From NCBI GenBank assembly GCA_947451385.1, contig CANFYZ010000001.1:1-64000 (forward strand): a stretch of DNA of 64,000 nt, given 5' to 3'. The translations under genes and the position numbers were made by a program. The first letter of the stretch is position 1. Every line of letters begins with the position of its first letter. This document shows positions 1 through 9,233 of the stretch, in pieces. The notes beneath the pieces are model-generated. The model saw only the letters and a list, made by a program, of their open reading frames with translations, was not told the DNA's origin and made no database searches. The stretch is from Comamonadaceae bacterium (GTDB lineage: Bacteria; Pseudomonadota; Gammaproteobacteria; Burkholderiales; Burkholderiaceae_C).

Positions 1-454
1 GCGCCATGGGGTCAAAAAAATCACGCAAGACCCGGTCTGACTCGTCGCTTTGCGGGCTCAAGCCCTTGGTCATCAGCAAGGCATAGGCTTCGCCCTCGGG
101 GCTGGCGCGCAAGCGGATCACGGGCGCCACAAAGGCCTCCACAATGCGCGGCAACTTCAGGCGCGAATGCGGCAGGGTTTGCACCGCCTGCAAGCCCTGC
201 ATGCGCTCTTCGATCGTGCCGGCCCAGTGCTCAAAAATGGCGTGGAACAAATCCTGTTTTTGCCCGTAGTGGTAGCCGACCAAGGCCAGCGGCACCTGGG
301 CTTCTTGGGCGATTTGGCGGATCGACACCGCATGAAAGCCATAGCGCGCAAACAAACGCTCGGCCGCCAACAAAATCTGTCCCTTGCGGTCCACCCGCGC
401 GCTGGCCGCGGCCGCGCGGACACGGGGGCGGGACGGGGTGGACGCAGTCAACAT
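1..454 (-). CDS. TetR/AcrR family transcriptional regulator (partial, runs off the window start)
   Basis: Not in ORF track because it is open at the window edge. Minus-strand reading from ATG at 454 gives MLTASTPSRPRVRAAAASARVDRKGQILLAAERLFARYGFHAVSIRQIAQEAQVPLALVGYHYGQKQDLFHAIFEHW, a typical TetR HTH. Confidence 0.9.
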   Translation of the reverse strand, partial: MLTASTPSRPRVRAAAASARVDRKGQILLAAERLFARYGFHAVSIRQIAQEAQVPLALVGYHYGQKQDLFHAIFEHWAGTIEERMQGLQAVQTLPHSRLKLPRIVEAFVAPVIRLRASPEGEAYALLMTKGLSPQSDESDRVLRDFFDPMA

Positions 455-461
455 GGACACG

Positions 462-491
462 ATTGAACAGATGTTCAATTTAGTTGAACAT
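462..491. promoter_or_regulatory. Candidate TetR operator: perfect inverted repeat ATTGAACA-GA-TGTTCAAT plus an extra TTGAACAT half-site
   Basis: Read directly in sequence between the divergent TetR gene and RND operon. Confidence 0.6.
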
Positions 492-659
492 GCGTACAAA
501 CCCTTTCAACGCGGCACAGACACGGGCTGCATGGGTGCGTACAAAATAATTCATTCAGCACCCGCCTGGAGATTTGTGTCCTGCGGGACACCTGTTTGAC
601 ACATCCGAAACACCGCACCGGCATACACTGCCGCAACTTTAAAACGGAGCAAGAGACCG

Positions 660-3600
660 ATGTCCATGGTTCAGCTGGCGCTCAAGCGCCCCTACACGTT
701 CATCGTGATGGCCATTCTGATTGTGCTGGGTACGCCGTTCGCCTTGAAGAACATGGCGACCGACATCTTCCCCGAGATCAACATCCCGGTGATCAGCATC
801 ATCTGGAACTACAACGGCCTGCCCGCGCAAGAAATGGGGCAGCGCATTGCGGGGCAAACCGAACGCGGCCTGACCACGGTGGTCAGCGACATCGAGCACA
901 TCGAGTCCACTTCGCTGGCGGGGGTGACCATCGTCAAGGTGTTTTTCCAGCCCGGCGTGAACATCCAGACCGCCATCGCCCAGGTGGTGGCTTCGGTGCA
1001 AACCCAGGTGCGGCAATTGCCCCCGGGCATCACGCCGCCGCTGGTGATCAAGTACTCGGCCTCCAGCATCCCGGTGATGCAGCTGGCCCTGTCCAGCCCA
1101 ACGCTGGCTGAAAACGCTTTGTTTGATGTAGCGGTCAACGGCCTGCGCCCGCAACTGATCACCGTGCCCGGTGTGGCCTCGCCCTTCCCTTATGGCGGCA
1201 AGGTGCGGGTGATTTCTGTCGACCTGGACACCGAGGCCTTGCAGGCGCGCAGCCTGTCGCCCGCCGATGTGGTGAACGCGGTGAACACGCAGAATTTGAT
1301 CTTGCCCTCGGGCACGGTGAAACTGGGTGAGACCGAATACACGGTGCGCATGAACGGCTCGCCCGGTGCGCTGTCAGGCCTGAACGACTTGCCCGTGCGC
1401 ACGGTGGGCGGCATCACCACCTACCTGAAAGACGTGGCTTATGTGCGCGATGGCTTTCAACCGCAGACCAATGTGGTGCGGCAAGATGGCTTGCGTGGGG
1501 TGCTGATTTCGGTGCTGAAAAATGGCGGTGCGTCCACGCTGGACATCGTCTCCAACGTCAAGGCCTTGCTGCCCAAGGCGGTGCAGTCGCTGCCGCCCGA
1601 TGTCAAAGTCGCGCCCTTGTTTGACCAATCGGTGTTCGTGCTGGCCGCCATCGAAGGCGTGGTGATCGAAGCCCTGATTGCAGCCGTTCTGACCGCCACC
1701 ATGGTGCTGCTGTTTTTGGGTAATTGGCGCAGCACCTTGATCATTGCGCTGACCATCCCGCTGTCCATCTTGGCCTCGATTCTCGCGCTGTACGCCCTGG
1801 GCGAAACACTGAACCTGATGACGCTAGGGGGGCTGGCCTTGTCGGTCGGTATTTTGGTGGACCAGGCCATTGTGACGATTGAAAACATCGAGCGCCACAT
1901 GCACCTGGGCAAGCCCCTGATTCCAGCCATCGAAGTAGGTGCTGAAGAAATTGGCTCGGCCGCACTGGTCTCGACCCTGTGTATTTGCATTGTGTTTGTG
2001 CCCATGTTCTTCTTGCCGGGCGTGGCGCGGTTTTTGTTTGTGCCGCTGGCCGAAGCCGTGGTCCTGGCCATGATCGCGTCTTACTTCTTGTCGCGCACGC
2101 TGGTGCCCACCTTGGTGATGATGTTGATGAGCGACCACGCCACAACCGACCAAGGCAAACCCAGCTTGCTGCAACGCGTGTACCGCAGCTTTGACGCGCA
2201 GTTTGAGCGGGTGCGCCGGGTCTATACCTTGTCGATCTCGGCGGCGCTGACGCACCGGGGTCGTTTCATGGCCCTGTTCTTTGGCTTTTGCGCCTTGTCT
2301 TGTGTCATCTACCCTTACCTGGGGCGTGACTTTTTCCCCAGCGTGGATGCCGGGCAAATTCGCTTGCACATGCGTGCCCCCACCGGCACCCGAATTGAAG
2401 AGACCACCCGCATCGCCGACGCGGTGGAAAGCGTGATCCGCGAGATCATTCCCGCCGATCAACTCGACACCATTTTGGACAACATCGGTCTGCCCAACAG
2501 CGGCATCAATTTATCCTACAGCAACGCCGGCACCATCGGCACCATGGATGCCGAGATCCTGATGTCGCTGAAAAAAGGGCACGCGCCCACCGACCAGTTC
2601 ATCACCCAACTGCGCAATGAATTGCCCAAACGCTTTCCGAATGTGGAGTTCTTTTTTCAAGCGGCCGACATCTCCACACAAATTCTGAACTTCGGTTTAC
2701 CCGCCGCCATTGACGTGCAGTTCTCCGGCTCTGACGTGGTCGGCAACACCGCCTTGGCTTCGGAGTTGACGCGGGCGATCCAGAAAATCCCAGGGGCGGT
2801 GGATGCACACGTGCACCAGCGCCTGGACGGCCCGGTGGTGGACCTGCAAATGGACCGCACCCGGCTGCAGCAGTTTGGCTTGGGCGCCACCAACGTCGGA
2901 CAAAACGTGTTGATCGCATTGTCGGGCAGCTCGCAAACCGCACCGGCGTTTTGGCTGAACCCGCAAAACGGCGTGGTCTACAACGTGGTCGTTCAAGCGC
3001 CGCAATACAAGATCGATTCCATCGATGCCTTGCTGGGCCTGAACATCGGTTCGGCCCCCAATGCCAACAGCGGTGCCAACGGCGTGGCCCTGCCCACCAC
3101 CGCGCCCCAGCTGCTGGGCAATCTGGTGGAGGCCAAAGCGGGCCGGCAAATGCCCATCGTTTCGCGCTACAACATCCAACCCGCGGTGGACGTGTATGTC
3201 AGCGTGCAAGGCACCGACCTGGCCAGCGTGGCCCAACAAGTGCAGCAACTGGTGGACGAGATCAAACCCAAGCTCAAACGCGGCAACCAGGTCACCTTGC
3301 GCGGTCAAGTGCAGACCATGCAGTCTTCCTTCATCGGCCTGGGCGTGGGCCTGGCGATGGCCGTGGTGTTGGTCTATTTGTTGATCGTGGTGACCTTCCA
3401 GTCCTGGATCGATGCCGCCATAATCATCACCGCCCTGCCCGCAGCGTTGGCCGGGATCGCTTGGATGTTGTTCGTCACCGGCACCACCTTGAGTGTCCCG
3501 GCCTTGACCGGTGCCATCATGACCATGGGCGTGGCCACGGCCAACAGTATTTTGGTGGTGTCTTTTGCGCGGCAGCGGCGTGAGGTGGGCGTGGCTCCCT

Positions 3601-3881
3601 TGGCCGCCGCCCTGGAAGCCGGCTCCACCCGCATCCGCCCGGTGCTCATGACTGCCTTGGCCATGATCATCGGCATGATCCCCATGGCCCTCGGCCTGGG
3701 CGAAGGGGCCGAGCAAAACGCGCCCCTCGGCCGTGCCGTGATCGGCGGTCTGTTGTTTGCAACCGTCTCCACCCTGTACTTTGTGCCGGTGGTGTTTGCC
3801 TCGATTCACCAAGGCCTGCTGCATCGGCAAGCCAAAAAACAAGCTTTGAAGGATGCGCCCACTGCGGCGCAGGAGAACTGA
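660..3881 (+). CDS. RND efflux pump inner-membrane transporter (AcrB/HAE1-like)
   Basis: 1073 aa; N-terminus LALKRPYTFIVMAILIVLGTPFALKNMATDIFPEINIPVISIIWNYNGLPAQEM; multiple TM blocks. Confidence 0.95.
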   Translation: MSMVQLALKRPYTFIVMAILIVLGTPFALKNMATDIFPEINIPVISIIWNYNGLPAQEMGQRIAGQTERGLTTVVSDIEHIESTSLAGVTIVKVFFQPGVNIQTAIAQVVASVQTQVRQLPPGITPPLVIKYSASSIPVMQLALSSPTLAENALFDVAVNGLRPQLITVPGVASPFPYGGKVRVISVDLDTEALQARSLSPADVVNAVNTQNLILPSGTVKLGETEYTVRMNGSPGALSGLNDLPVRTVGGITTYLKDVAYVRDGFQPQTNVVRQDGLRGVLISVLKNGGASTLDIVSNVKALLPKAVQSLPPDVKVAPLFDQSVFVLAAIEGVVIEALIAAVLTATMVLLFLGNWRSTLIIALTIPLSILASILALYALGETLNLMTLGGLALSVGILVDQAIVTIENIERHMHLGKPLIPAIEVGAEEIGSAALVSTLCICIVFVPMFFLPGVARFLFVPLAEAVVLAMIASYFLSRTLVPTLVMMLMSDHATTDQGKPSLLQRVYRSFDAQFERVRRVYTLSISAALTHRGRFMALFFGFCALSCVIYPYLGRDFFPSVDAGQIRLHMRAPTGTRIEETTRIADAVESVIREIIPADQLDTILDNIGLPNSGINLSYSNAGTIGTMDAEILMSLKKGHAPTDQFITQLRNELPKRFPNVEFFFQAADISTQILNFGLPAAIDVQFSGSDVVGNTALASELTRAIQKIPGAVDAHVHQRLDGPVVDLQMDRTRLQQFGLGATNVGQNVLIALSGSSQTAPAFWLNPQNGVVYNVVVQAPQYKIDSIDALLGLNIGSAPNANSGANGVALPTTAPQLLGNLVEAKAGRQMPIVSRYNIQPAVDVYVSVQGTDLASVAQQVQQLVDEIKPKLKRGNQVTLRGQVQTMQSSFIGLGVGLAMAVVLVYLLIVVTFQSWIDAAIIITALPAALAGIAWMLFVTGTTLSVPALTGAIMTMGVATANSILVVSFARQRREVGVAPLAAALEAGSTRIRPVLMTALAMIIGMIPMALGLGEGAEQNAPLGRAVIGGLLFATVSTLYFVPVVFASIHQGLLHRQAKKQALKDAPTAAQEN

Positions 3882-3884
3882 TCC

Positions 3885-5171
3885 ATGTCTGAAGAACGTC
3901 ATGCCTCCCTGGCCATCCACTCCACTGGCGTGGACGACCCGCACGATTTGCTGCAGCGCCAACAGGTGATTCGGCGCAGCAAAATTGCCGCCGCCGTGGT
4001 GGTCGTGCTGCTCTTGATCGGCGGCGCACGCACCGTGCTGAGCCAGTCACGCAACATGGACCAGCTCAAGGCCGATGTGCAAACGCGCAGCCAGATCTAC
4101 GTCAAAACCACGGTGGTGCAAGTACGCGAGGCCGGTCAAACCGTGCCCCTGCCTGGCAGTTTGCAGGGCTATGTGCAGTCGCCGATTTACGCGCGGGTGC
4201 CGGGCTACATCAAGCGTTGGCACAAAGACATTGGCGCGCGGGTGCGCAAAGGCGAGGTGCTGGCCGAATTGGAAACCCCTGAGACCGACGAGTTGCTGTC
4301 CCAAGCCCAGGCCGCCAGACAACAGGCCGCCGCCAGTTTAGAGCTGGCCAAAAGCACCGAAGCGCGTTGGGTCGCACTGCGCGCCAAAGATGCGGTGTCG
4401 CAGCAAGAGGTGGACGAAAAGCGCAGCAACAGCACCCAGGCCATGGCGAATTTGGCCGCCGCCGAAGCAAACATGCAACGCTTGAAGCAATTGAGCAATT
4501 TCAAAAGTCTGCTCTCCCCCACCGATGGCGTGATCACCCGCCGCAACGTGGACACCGGTGACCTGGTCGATGCCGGTGCAGGCGGCGGTCTGCCCCGCGC
4601 CCTGTTTGTGGTGACACAAACCGACCCGCTGCGCCTGTATGTGAACGTACCGCAAACCTATGCGCAGCAAATCAAGCCCGGCCAAACCGTGATGGTGCGC
4701 CAAGCCGAATTACCAGGGCAAAAATTTGAAGGCAAGCTGGCACGCACCGGCGCATCGATTGACCCCCTCACCCGCTCCATGCAGGTGGAAATCAGCCTGT
4801 CCAACAAAGAAGGTAAGTTGCTGCCCGGTGCCTTTGTGCAGGTCGATATGCCGCTGCAAAGCAAAGGCACACTGACCATTCCCAACAACGCCCTGATCAT
4901 TCGCGCCGGTGGCGTGAAAGTCGCCATGGTGGATGCCGACAAGCGCGTCAAACTGCAAGCTGTCACCTTGGGCCGCAACCTGGGTGAACAGGTTGAGGTC
5001 ACCAGCGGCCTGAAAAGCGGTACCCGCTTGGTGCTGAACCCACCCGATGCCTTGACCGACGGCGATGTGGTGAACTTTGCCCCCGACGCGCCCAAGGAAG
5101 AGGCCAAAGAGGCTAAAGAGGCCAAAGAAAACAAAGAAGCCCCAAACCCCGTGGCCAAGGACAAGCCGTGA
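3885..5171 (+). CDS. RND efflux periplasmic adaptor (membrane fusion protein)
   Basis: Biotinyl-lipoyl/HlyD-like pattern (GYVQSPIYARVPGYIKRWHKDIGARVRKGEVLAELETPE), directly downstream of the pump. Confidence 0.93.
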   Translation: MSEERHASLAIHSTGVDDPHDLLQRQQVIRRSKIAAAVVVVLLLIGGARTVLSQSRNMDQLKADVQTRSQIYVKTTVVQVREAGQTVPLPGSLQGYVQSPIYARVPGYIKRWHKDIGARVRKGEVLAELETPETDELLSQAQAARQQAAASLELAKSTEARWVALRAKDAVSQQEVDEKRSNSTQAMANLAAAEANMQRLKQLSNFKSLLSPTDGVITRRNVDTGDLVDAGAGGGLPRALFVVTQTDPLRLYVNVPQTYAQQIKPGQTVMVRQAELPGQKFEGKLARTGASIDPLTRSMQVEISLSNKEGKLLPGAFVQVDMPLQSKGTLTIPNNALIIRAGGVKVAMVDADKRVKLQAVTLGRNLGEQVEVTSGLKSGTRLVLNPPDALTDGDVVNFAPDAPKEEAKEAKEAKENKEAPNPVAKDKP

Positions 5172-6658
5172 AAGCACGACGCATCGCCTCCCCCTGGGTG
5201 CCGAGTCGGCTGGCTTGGGCGCTGAGCTGCGCGGCCCTGCTGTCGGCCTGCGCCGCTGGGCCAAGCTACGTCAAACCCAGCGTGGACATGCCCGTCAGCT
5301 GGCAACTGCAAGAACCCTGGCGCACGGCCAGCCCGGCGGACGGCCTGCCCAAAGGCCCCTGGTGGGAGCGTTTTGGTGACGCCGAGTTGACGGCCCTGCA
5401 AGACAAAGCGCTCAAAGCCAATCAGACGTTGGCAGCAGCGCAAGCGCGCTTGCTGCAAGCGCGGGCGGTGGTGAACCAAAACGCCGCCAACCAAATGCCC
5501 CAGGTCAGCCTGGGGACGAAGGTGTCTGAATTGCGAATTTCCGCCAATCGGCCTTTGACCAACTACAACGCGCCCAACTGGTCGACCCTGCAAAACGACT
5601 ACAGCATGGTGCTGTCGGCCAGTTACGAGGCCGACCTGTGGGGCCGCGTCCAAAGCCTAGTGGACGGAGCCACCGCTTCCGCCGAACAAGTGGCCGCAGA
5701 CCTGGAAAACACCCGTCTGGTGCTGGGCGCCGATGTGGCGGTGAACTATTTCAACCTGCGCGCCATCGACCTGGAACTGGACGTGGTCCAGCGCGCCTTG
5801 ACACTGCAGCGCTCCTCGCTGGCACTGGCCAAGCACCGGCATGACAGCGGCAGTGCTTCGGGGCTGGACGTGGCGCAGCAACAAGCTTTGCTGGACACCA
5901 CGCTGACCCAGGTCGATTTGTTGCAACGCCAGCGCGCGCAGTTTGAGCATGCCCTGGCCACCCTCACCGGCACACCTGCGCCCAGCTTCCAAATAGCGCC
6001 CCGCTTGGTGACGCTGACACCGCCGGTGATTCCGCTGGGCATCCCCTCGGACGTGCTGGAGCGCCGCCCCGACGTGGCCTCGGCCGAGCGCGCCATGGCC
6101 GCAGCCAATGCGCAAATTGGCGTGGCCAAGGCCGCGTTTTACCCGAGCGTGATTTTCGGCCCCAGCTTTGGCAACGACAGCCGCAAAGTCGCCACCCTGT
6201 TCAGCGCACCGAGTGTGCTGTGGTCCATGGGCGTGTCGGCCACACAAACCCTGTTTGACGGCGGGCGCATCAGCGCCAACGTCGACTTCAGCCGCGCGGG
6301 GTATGACATCACCGTGGCCAACTACCGCCGCGTGGTGCTGACCGCCATGCAAGAGGTCGAAGACGGTCTGAGCAGCGTCAGCGCTTTAGACCGGGCCATT
6401 GCCCAGGCCCAGCGCGCTTTGGAAAGCAGCCGCCGCGTGATGAATCTCGCGCAGCTGCGCTATGAAGGCGGTGTGTCCAACTACCAAGACATGATCACCG
6501 CGCAACAAGCTTTGCTGAACAGCGAACGCCTGACGACGCAGCTGCTGGGTCAGCGGCAACTGGCCTCGGTGTTTTTGATCAAAGCACTGGGCGGCGACTG
6601 GGGCGCCGCAGCCGCGCCGCAAAACCGCGCGCAAGCCGTGCAAACTGCCGCGCAGTGA
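5168..6658 (+). CDS. Outer membrane efflux lipoprotein (NodT/OMF family)
   Basis: Lipobox-like LLSACAAGPSYVKP; TolC-family repeats; 4-nt overlap with the MFP gene. Confidence 0.93.
   Translation: MKARRIASPWVPSRLAWALSCAALLSACAAGPSYVKPSVDMPVSWQLQEPWRTASPADGLPKGPWWERFGDAELTALQDKALKANQTLAAAQARLLQARAVVNQNAANQMPQVSLGTKVSELRISANRPLTNYNAPNWSTLQNDYSMVLSASYEADLWGRVQSLVDGATASAEQVAADLENTRLVLGADVAVNYFNLRAIDLELDVVQRALTLQRSSLALAKHRHDSGSASGLDVAQQQALLDTTLTQVDLLQRQRAQFEHALATLTGTPAPSFQIAPRLVTLTPPVIPLGIPSDVLERRPDVASAERAMAAANAQIGVAKAAFYPSVIFGPSFGNDSRKVATLFSAPSVLWSMGVSATQTLFDGGRISANVDFSRAGYDITVANYRRVVLTAMQEVEDGLSSVSALDRAIAQAQRALESSRRVMNLAQLRYEGGVSNYQDMITAQQALLNSERLTTQLLGQRQLASVFLIKALGGDWGAAAAPQNRAQAVQTAAQ
6605..6658 (+). 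repeat. 54-bp direct repeat, copy 1 (3' end of OMF gene)
   Basis: gccgcagccgcgccgcaaaaccgcgcgcaagccgtgcaaactgccgcgcagtga; one mismatch versus 9148-9201. Confidence 0.9.
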
Positions 6659-6665
6659 ACCCAAG

Positions 6666-6687
6666 CCCGTGCGGCTTGCCGCACGGG
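6666..6687. terminator. Perfect 10-bp hairpin CCCGTGCGGC-TT-GCCGCACGGG between convergent genes
   Basis: Direct reading; located between OMF stop (6658) and Bug stop (6695). Confidence 0.6.
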
Positions 6688-6694
6688 GGGCGGC

Positions 6695-7684
6695 TCATGG
6701 ATCGATCTTGATCTTGGCCGCCTTGATGGCTTTGTCCATGGTGCTGGCCAGGGTTTTCATTTCCTGACCCAGTACTTCCGGCGTACTGCCCACCGCCTCC
6801 AGGCCCCACTCGCGCCAGCGCCCCGCCAGCTCAGGGCTTTGGATCGCCCGTGCAATACCGCCCGAGATTTTGGCCAGCACATCTTTGGGCATGCCGGCCG
6901 GGGCCAGCACCAGGAAGAAACCCACCGGCTCAAAGCCTTTGAGGCCCAGCTCTGCAAATGTGGGCACCTGGGGCAAGGATGAAGTGCGTTGGGTGCCCGT
7001 CATGGCCAAAACCTTGATCTTGCCCGCTTGCAGCAGGGGCGCGAGCGTGGCCGCGTCCAGCCAGGCCGCCTGAACCTGCCCACCTAACAAATCCTGCACT
7101 AAGGGGGCTGCACCTTTGTAGGCGGCATGCACCAGGTCGATATTGGCCGCCAGGTTCAGCGACTCGCCAAAAATGTGCGCCGTGGTGCCTTGACCAAAAG
7201 AGCCGTACCCAAACTTGCCCGGATTCTTGCGCGCATAGGCCGTGAACTCGTCCAGCGTATTAGCCGGGAAATTGGCTGGCACCGCCAGGCCGATGGTCGA
7301 GCGTGTCAGCATGGAGACCGGGTCGAACTCGGTGTCAATGTCAAACGGCAACTTGCTGTAAAGCGACTTGGCATAGATCGCGTTGGAAATGGTCAGCACC
7401 ATGCTGTAGCCGTCGGGCGGCATTTTGGCCAGAGCCGCCAGGCCCAGCCAGCCACTGGCACCGGGCCGGTTGTCCACGATCACCGGCTGGCCCCAGTAGT
7501 CGGTGAGCTTTTGCCCAATGCTACGCGCCATGATGTCGGTTGTGCCGCCCGGGGTGTAGGGCACGATGATACGGATCGTTTTGTTCGGGAAGCCGCTGGG
7601 CGTTTGTGCGCTGCTGAACGGCGCAATGAGCAAGGCGGCACAAGCCCCCAAACCCAGCCAAAGTGTGCGGCGAAAGCGTTGCAT
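6695..7684 (-). CDS. Bug family tripartite tricarboxylate transporter substrate-binding protein
   Basis: Signal peptide MQRFRRTLWLGLGACAALLIAPFSSAQ then PNKTIRIIVPYTPGGTTDIMARSIGQKL...VIVDNRPGASG. Confidence 0.93.
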   Translation of the reverse strand: MQRFRRTLWLGLGACAALLIAPFSSAQTPSGFPNKTIRIIVPYTPGGTTDIMARSIGQKLTDYWGQPVIVDNRPGASGWLGLAALAKMPPDGYSMVLTISNAIYAKSLYSKLPFDIDTEFDPVSMLTRSTIGLAVPANFPANTLDEFTAYARKNPGKFGYGSFGQGTTAHIFGESLNLAANIDLVHAAYKGAAPLVQDLLGGQVQAAWLDAATLAPLLQAGKIKVLAMTGTQRTSSLPQVPTFAELGLKGFEPVGFFLVLAPAGMPKDVLAKISGGIARAIQSPELAGRWREWGLEAVGSTPEVLGQEMKTLASTMDKAIKAAKIKIDP

Positions 7685-7923
7685 AAAGGATCTCCTGTTG
7701 AACAAAGTGGCTCTGTGGTTGTGATATTCCAGCGTCCAGGCGTTTGCGGCAATGACATTTCCGATCAGATGCATAGGCCAAATGGCTCACTCCAGGCGAT
7801 TCAGCGCATGTTTCAGCCATTGAAATTGACACTTCTTGCGATTGCCCCAGCGCAACGAACTGCGCACCATGACCGCTGTAACCGCTCCGTTCAAGGCGGG
7901 CGCGTCATTGACTGGAGACTTCC

Positions 7924-9105
7924 ATGCAGGCCCCATTCCAAGGTATCAAAGTCGTCGATTTATCGGCCGTGGTCTCAGGCCCTATGGCCACCGGCATCCT
8001 GGCCGACCAAGGCGCAGATGTGATCAAGGTCGAAGCTCAGGGCGGCGACCTGACACGGCTGATGGGCCCGGCAGCGGGTGATCTGACGCCGCTGTTCATG
8101 AGTATCAACCGCGGCAAGCGCTGCATCGTGTTGGACCTGAAACTGGCCCAGGGTCAGGCCCTGCTGCGTGAATTGGTCAGCCAGGCCGATGTGCTGGTGG
8201 AAAACTTTCGGCCAGGTGCCTTGAACCGCCTGGGCTTTTCGTATGACTCAGTCAAAGCCTATAACCCGCGTCTGGTGTATCTGTCCATCTCTGGTTTCGG
8301 GGCCACTGGCCCTCAGGCCCACTACCGTGTCTACGACCCAGTGATCCAGGCCGTGTCCGGCTTTGCCGCATCGCACCCGCAGTCGGCCACGGGCGAGCCG
8401 CAGTTGCTGCAAACTTTGCTGTGCGACAAAATCACCGCCCTGACTGCGGCACAGGCCCTGAGCGCGGCGCTACTGGCACGCGAGCGCAGCGGCATGGGTC
8501 AGCACATCGAGTTGTCAATGCTGGACGCAGCCCTGTCCTTCCTGTGGCCGGAGGCGATGTACAACCACGCCTATGTGGACAGCCCGCGCCCACCGGTGCC
8601 CGAGTACGGCGCAAGCCAAAGGCTATGGCGTGGCCAGGACGGCTGGTTCGCCATGATCACGCCGCACAACGACGAGTTTGTCGCCATGTGCCAGGTTCTG
8701 GGCGTGCCCGATCTGATTAAGCAGCCCCAGTTCAGCTCCATCCTGGCGCGGCGCGACAATGCCAAAGCTTTGCGGGCGGTGCTGGACCCGATCGTGGCGC
8801 TGCGCCCAGTGCGTGGGCTGCTGGCCGAGCTGGGCGCGGCCGGTGTGCCGGTGGGCCTTGTCAACGGCAAAGCCGACCTGGCCGACGATCCACAAATTCA
8901 GCACAACCAGAGTTTGCAAGACGCGGACTATCCCGACATTGGGCGGGTGCGCATGCCGCGCGCTGCGGCGGTGTTCAAAGCCGTGAAACCAAGCCCTCCT
9001 GCCTTGGCTGCGCATCTGGGGCAACACACGCGCGAGGTGCTGACCGAGCTGGGCAAAAGCCCCGCCGAGATCGACACACTTTACGCCAGTGGCGTGGTGC
9101 GCTGA
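7924..9105 (+). CDS. CaiB/BaiF CoA-transferase family protein
   Basis: GIKVVDLSAVVSGPMATGILADQGADVIKVEAQGGDLTR; class III CoA-transferase. Confidence 0.93.
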   Translation: MQAPFQGIKVVDLSAVVSGPMATGILADQGADVIKVEAQGGDLTRLMGPAAGDLTPLFMSINRGKRCIVLDLKLAQGQALLRELVSQADVLVENFRPGALNRLGFSYDSVKAYNPRLVYLSISGFGATGPQAHYRVYDPVIQAVSGFAASHPQSATGEPQLLQTLLCDKITALTAAQALSAALLARERSGMGQHIELSMLDAALSFLWPEAMYNHAYVDSPRPPVPEYGASQRLWRGQDGWFAMITPHNDEFVAMCQVLGVPDLIKQPQFSSILARRDNAKALRAVLDPIVALRPVRGLLAELGAAGVPVGLVNGKADLADDPQIQHNQSLQDADYPDIGRVRMPRAAAVFKAVKPSPPALAAHLGQHTREVLTELGKSPAEIDTLYASGVVR

Positions 9106-9147
9106 TCGCTGTCAGCCCGGCAACAGGTGAACTGTTTGCAGCAGATT

Positions 9148-9201
9148 GCCGCAGCCGCGCCGCAAAACCGCACGCAAGCCGTGCAAACTGCCGCGCAGTG
9201 A
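9148..9201 (+). repeat. 54-bp direct repeat, copy 2 (intergenic, downstream of CaiB gene)
   Basis: gccgcagccgcgccgcaaaaccgcacgcaagccgtgcaaactgccgcgcagtga. Confidence 0.9.
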
Positions 9202-9233
9202 GCACGTTACGGCCGAACTCGCGCTGACTCGCT

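Noticed and set aside
2697-3962. 421-aa minus-strand ORF
   Set aside because: Antisense to the RND pump; low-complexity His/Gly/Gln composition.
5096-5140. GAGGCCAAA-type 9-nt repeats at the 3' end of the MFP gene
   Set aside because: Encodes a common Lys/Glu-Ala-rich C-terminal tail (EAKEAKEAKENKEA); unremarkable on its own.
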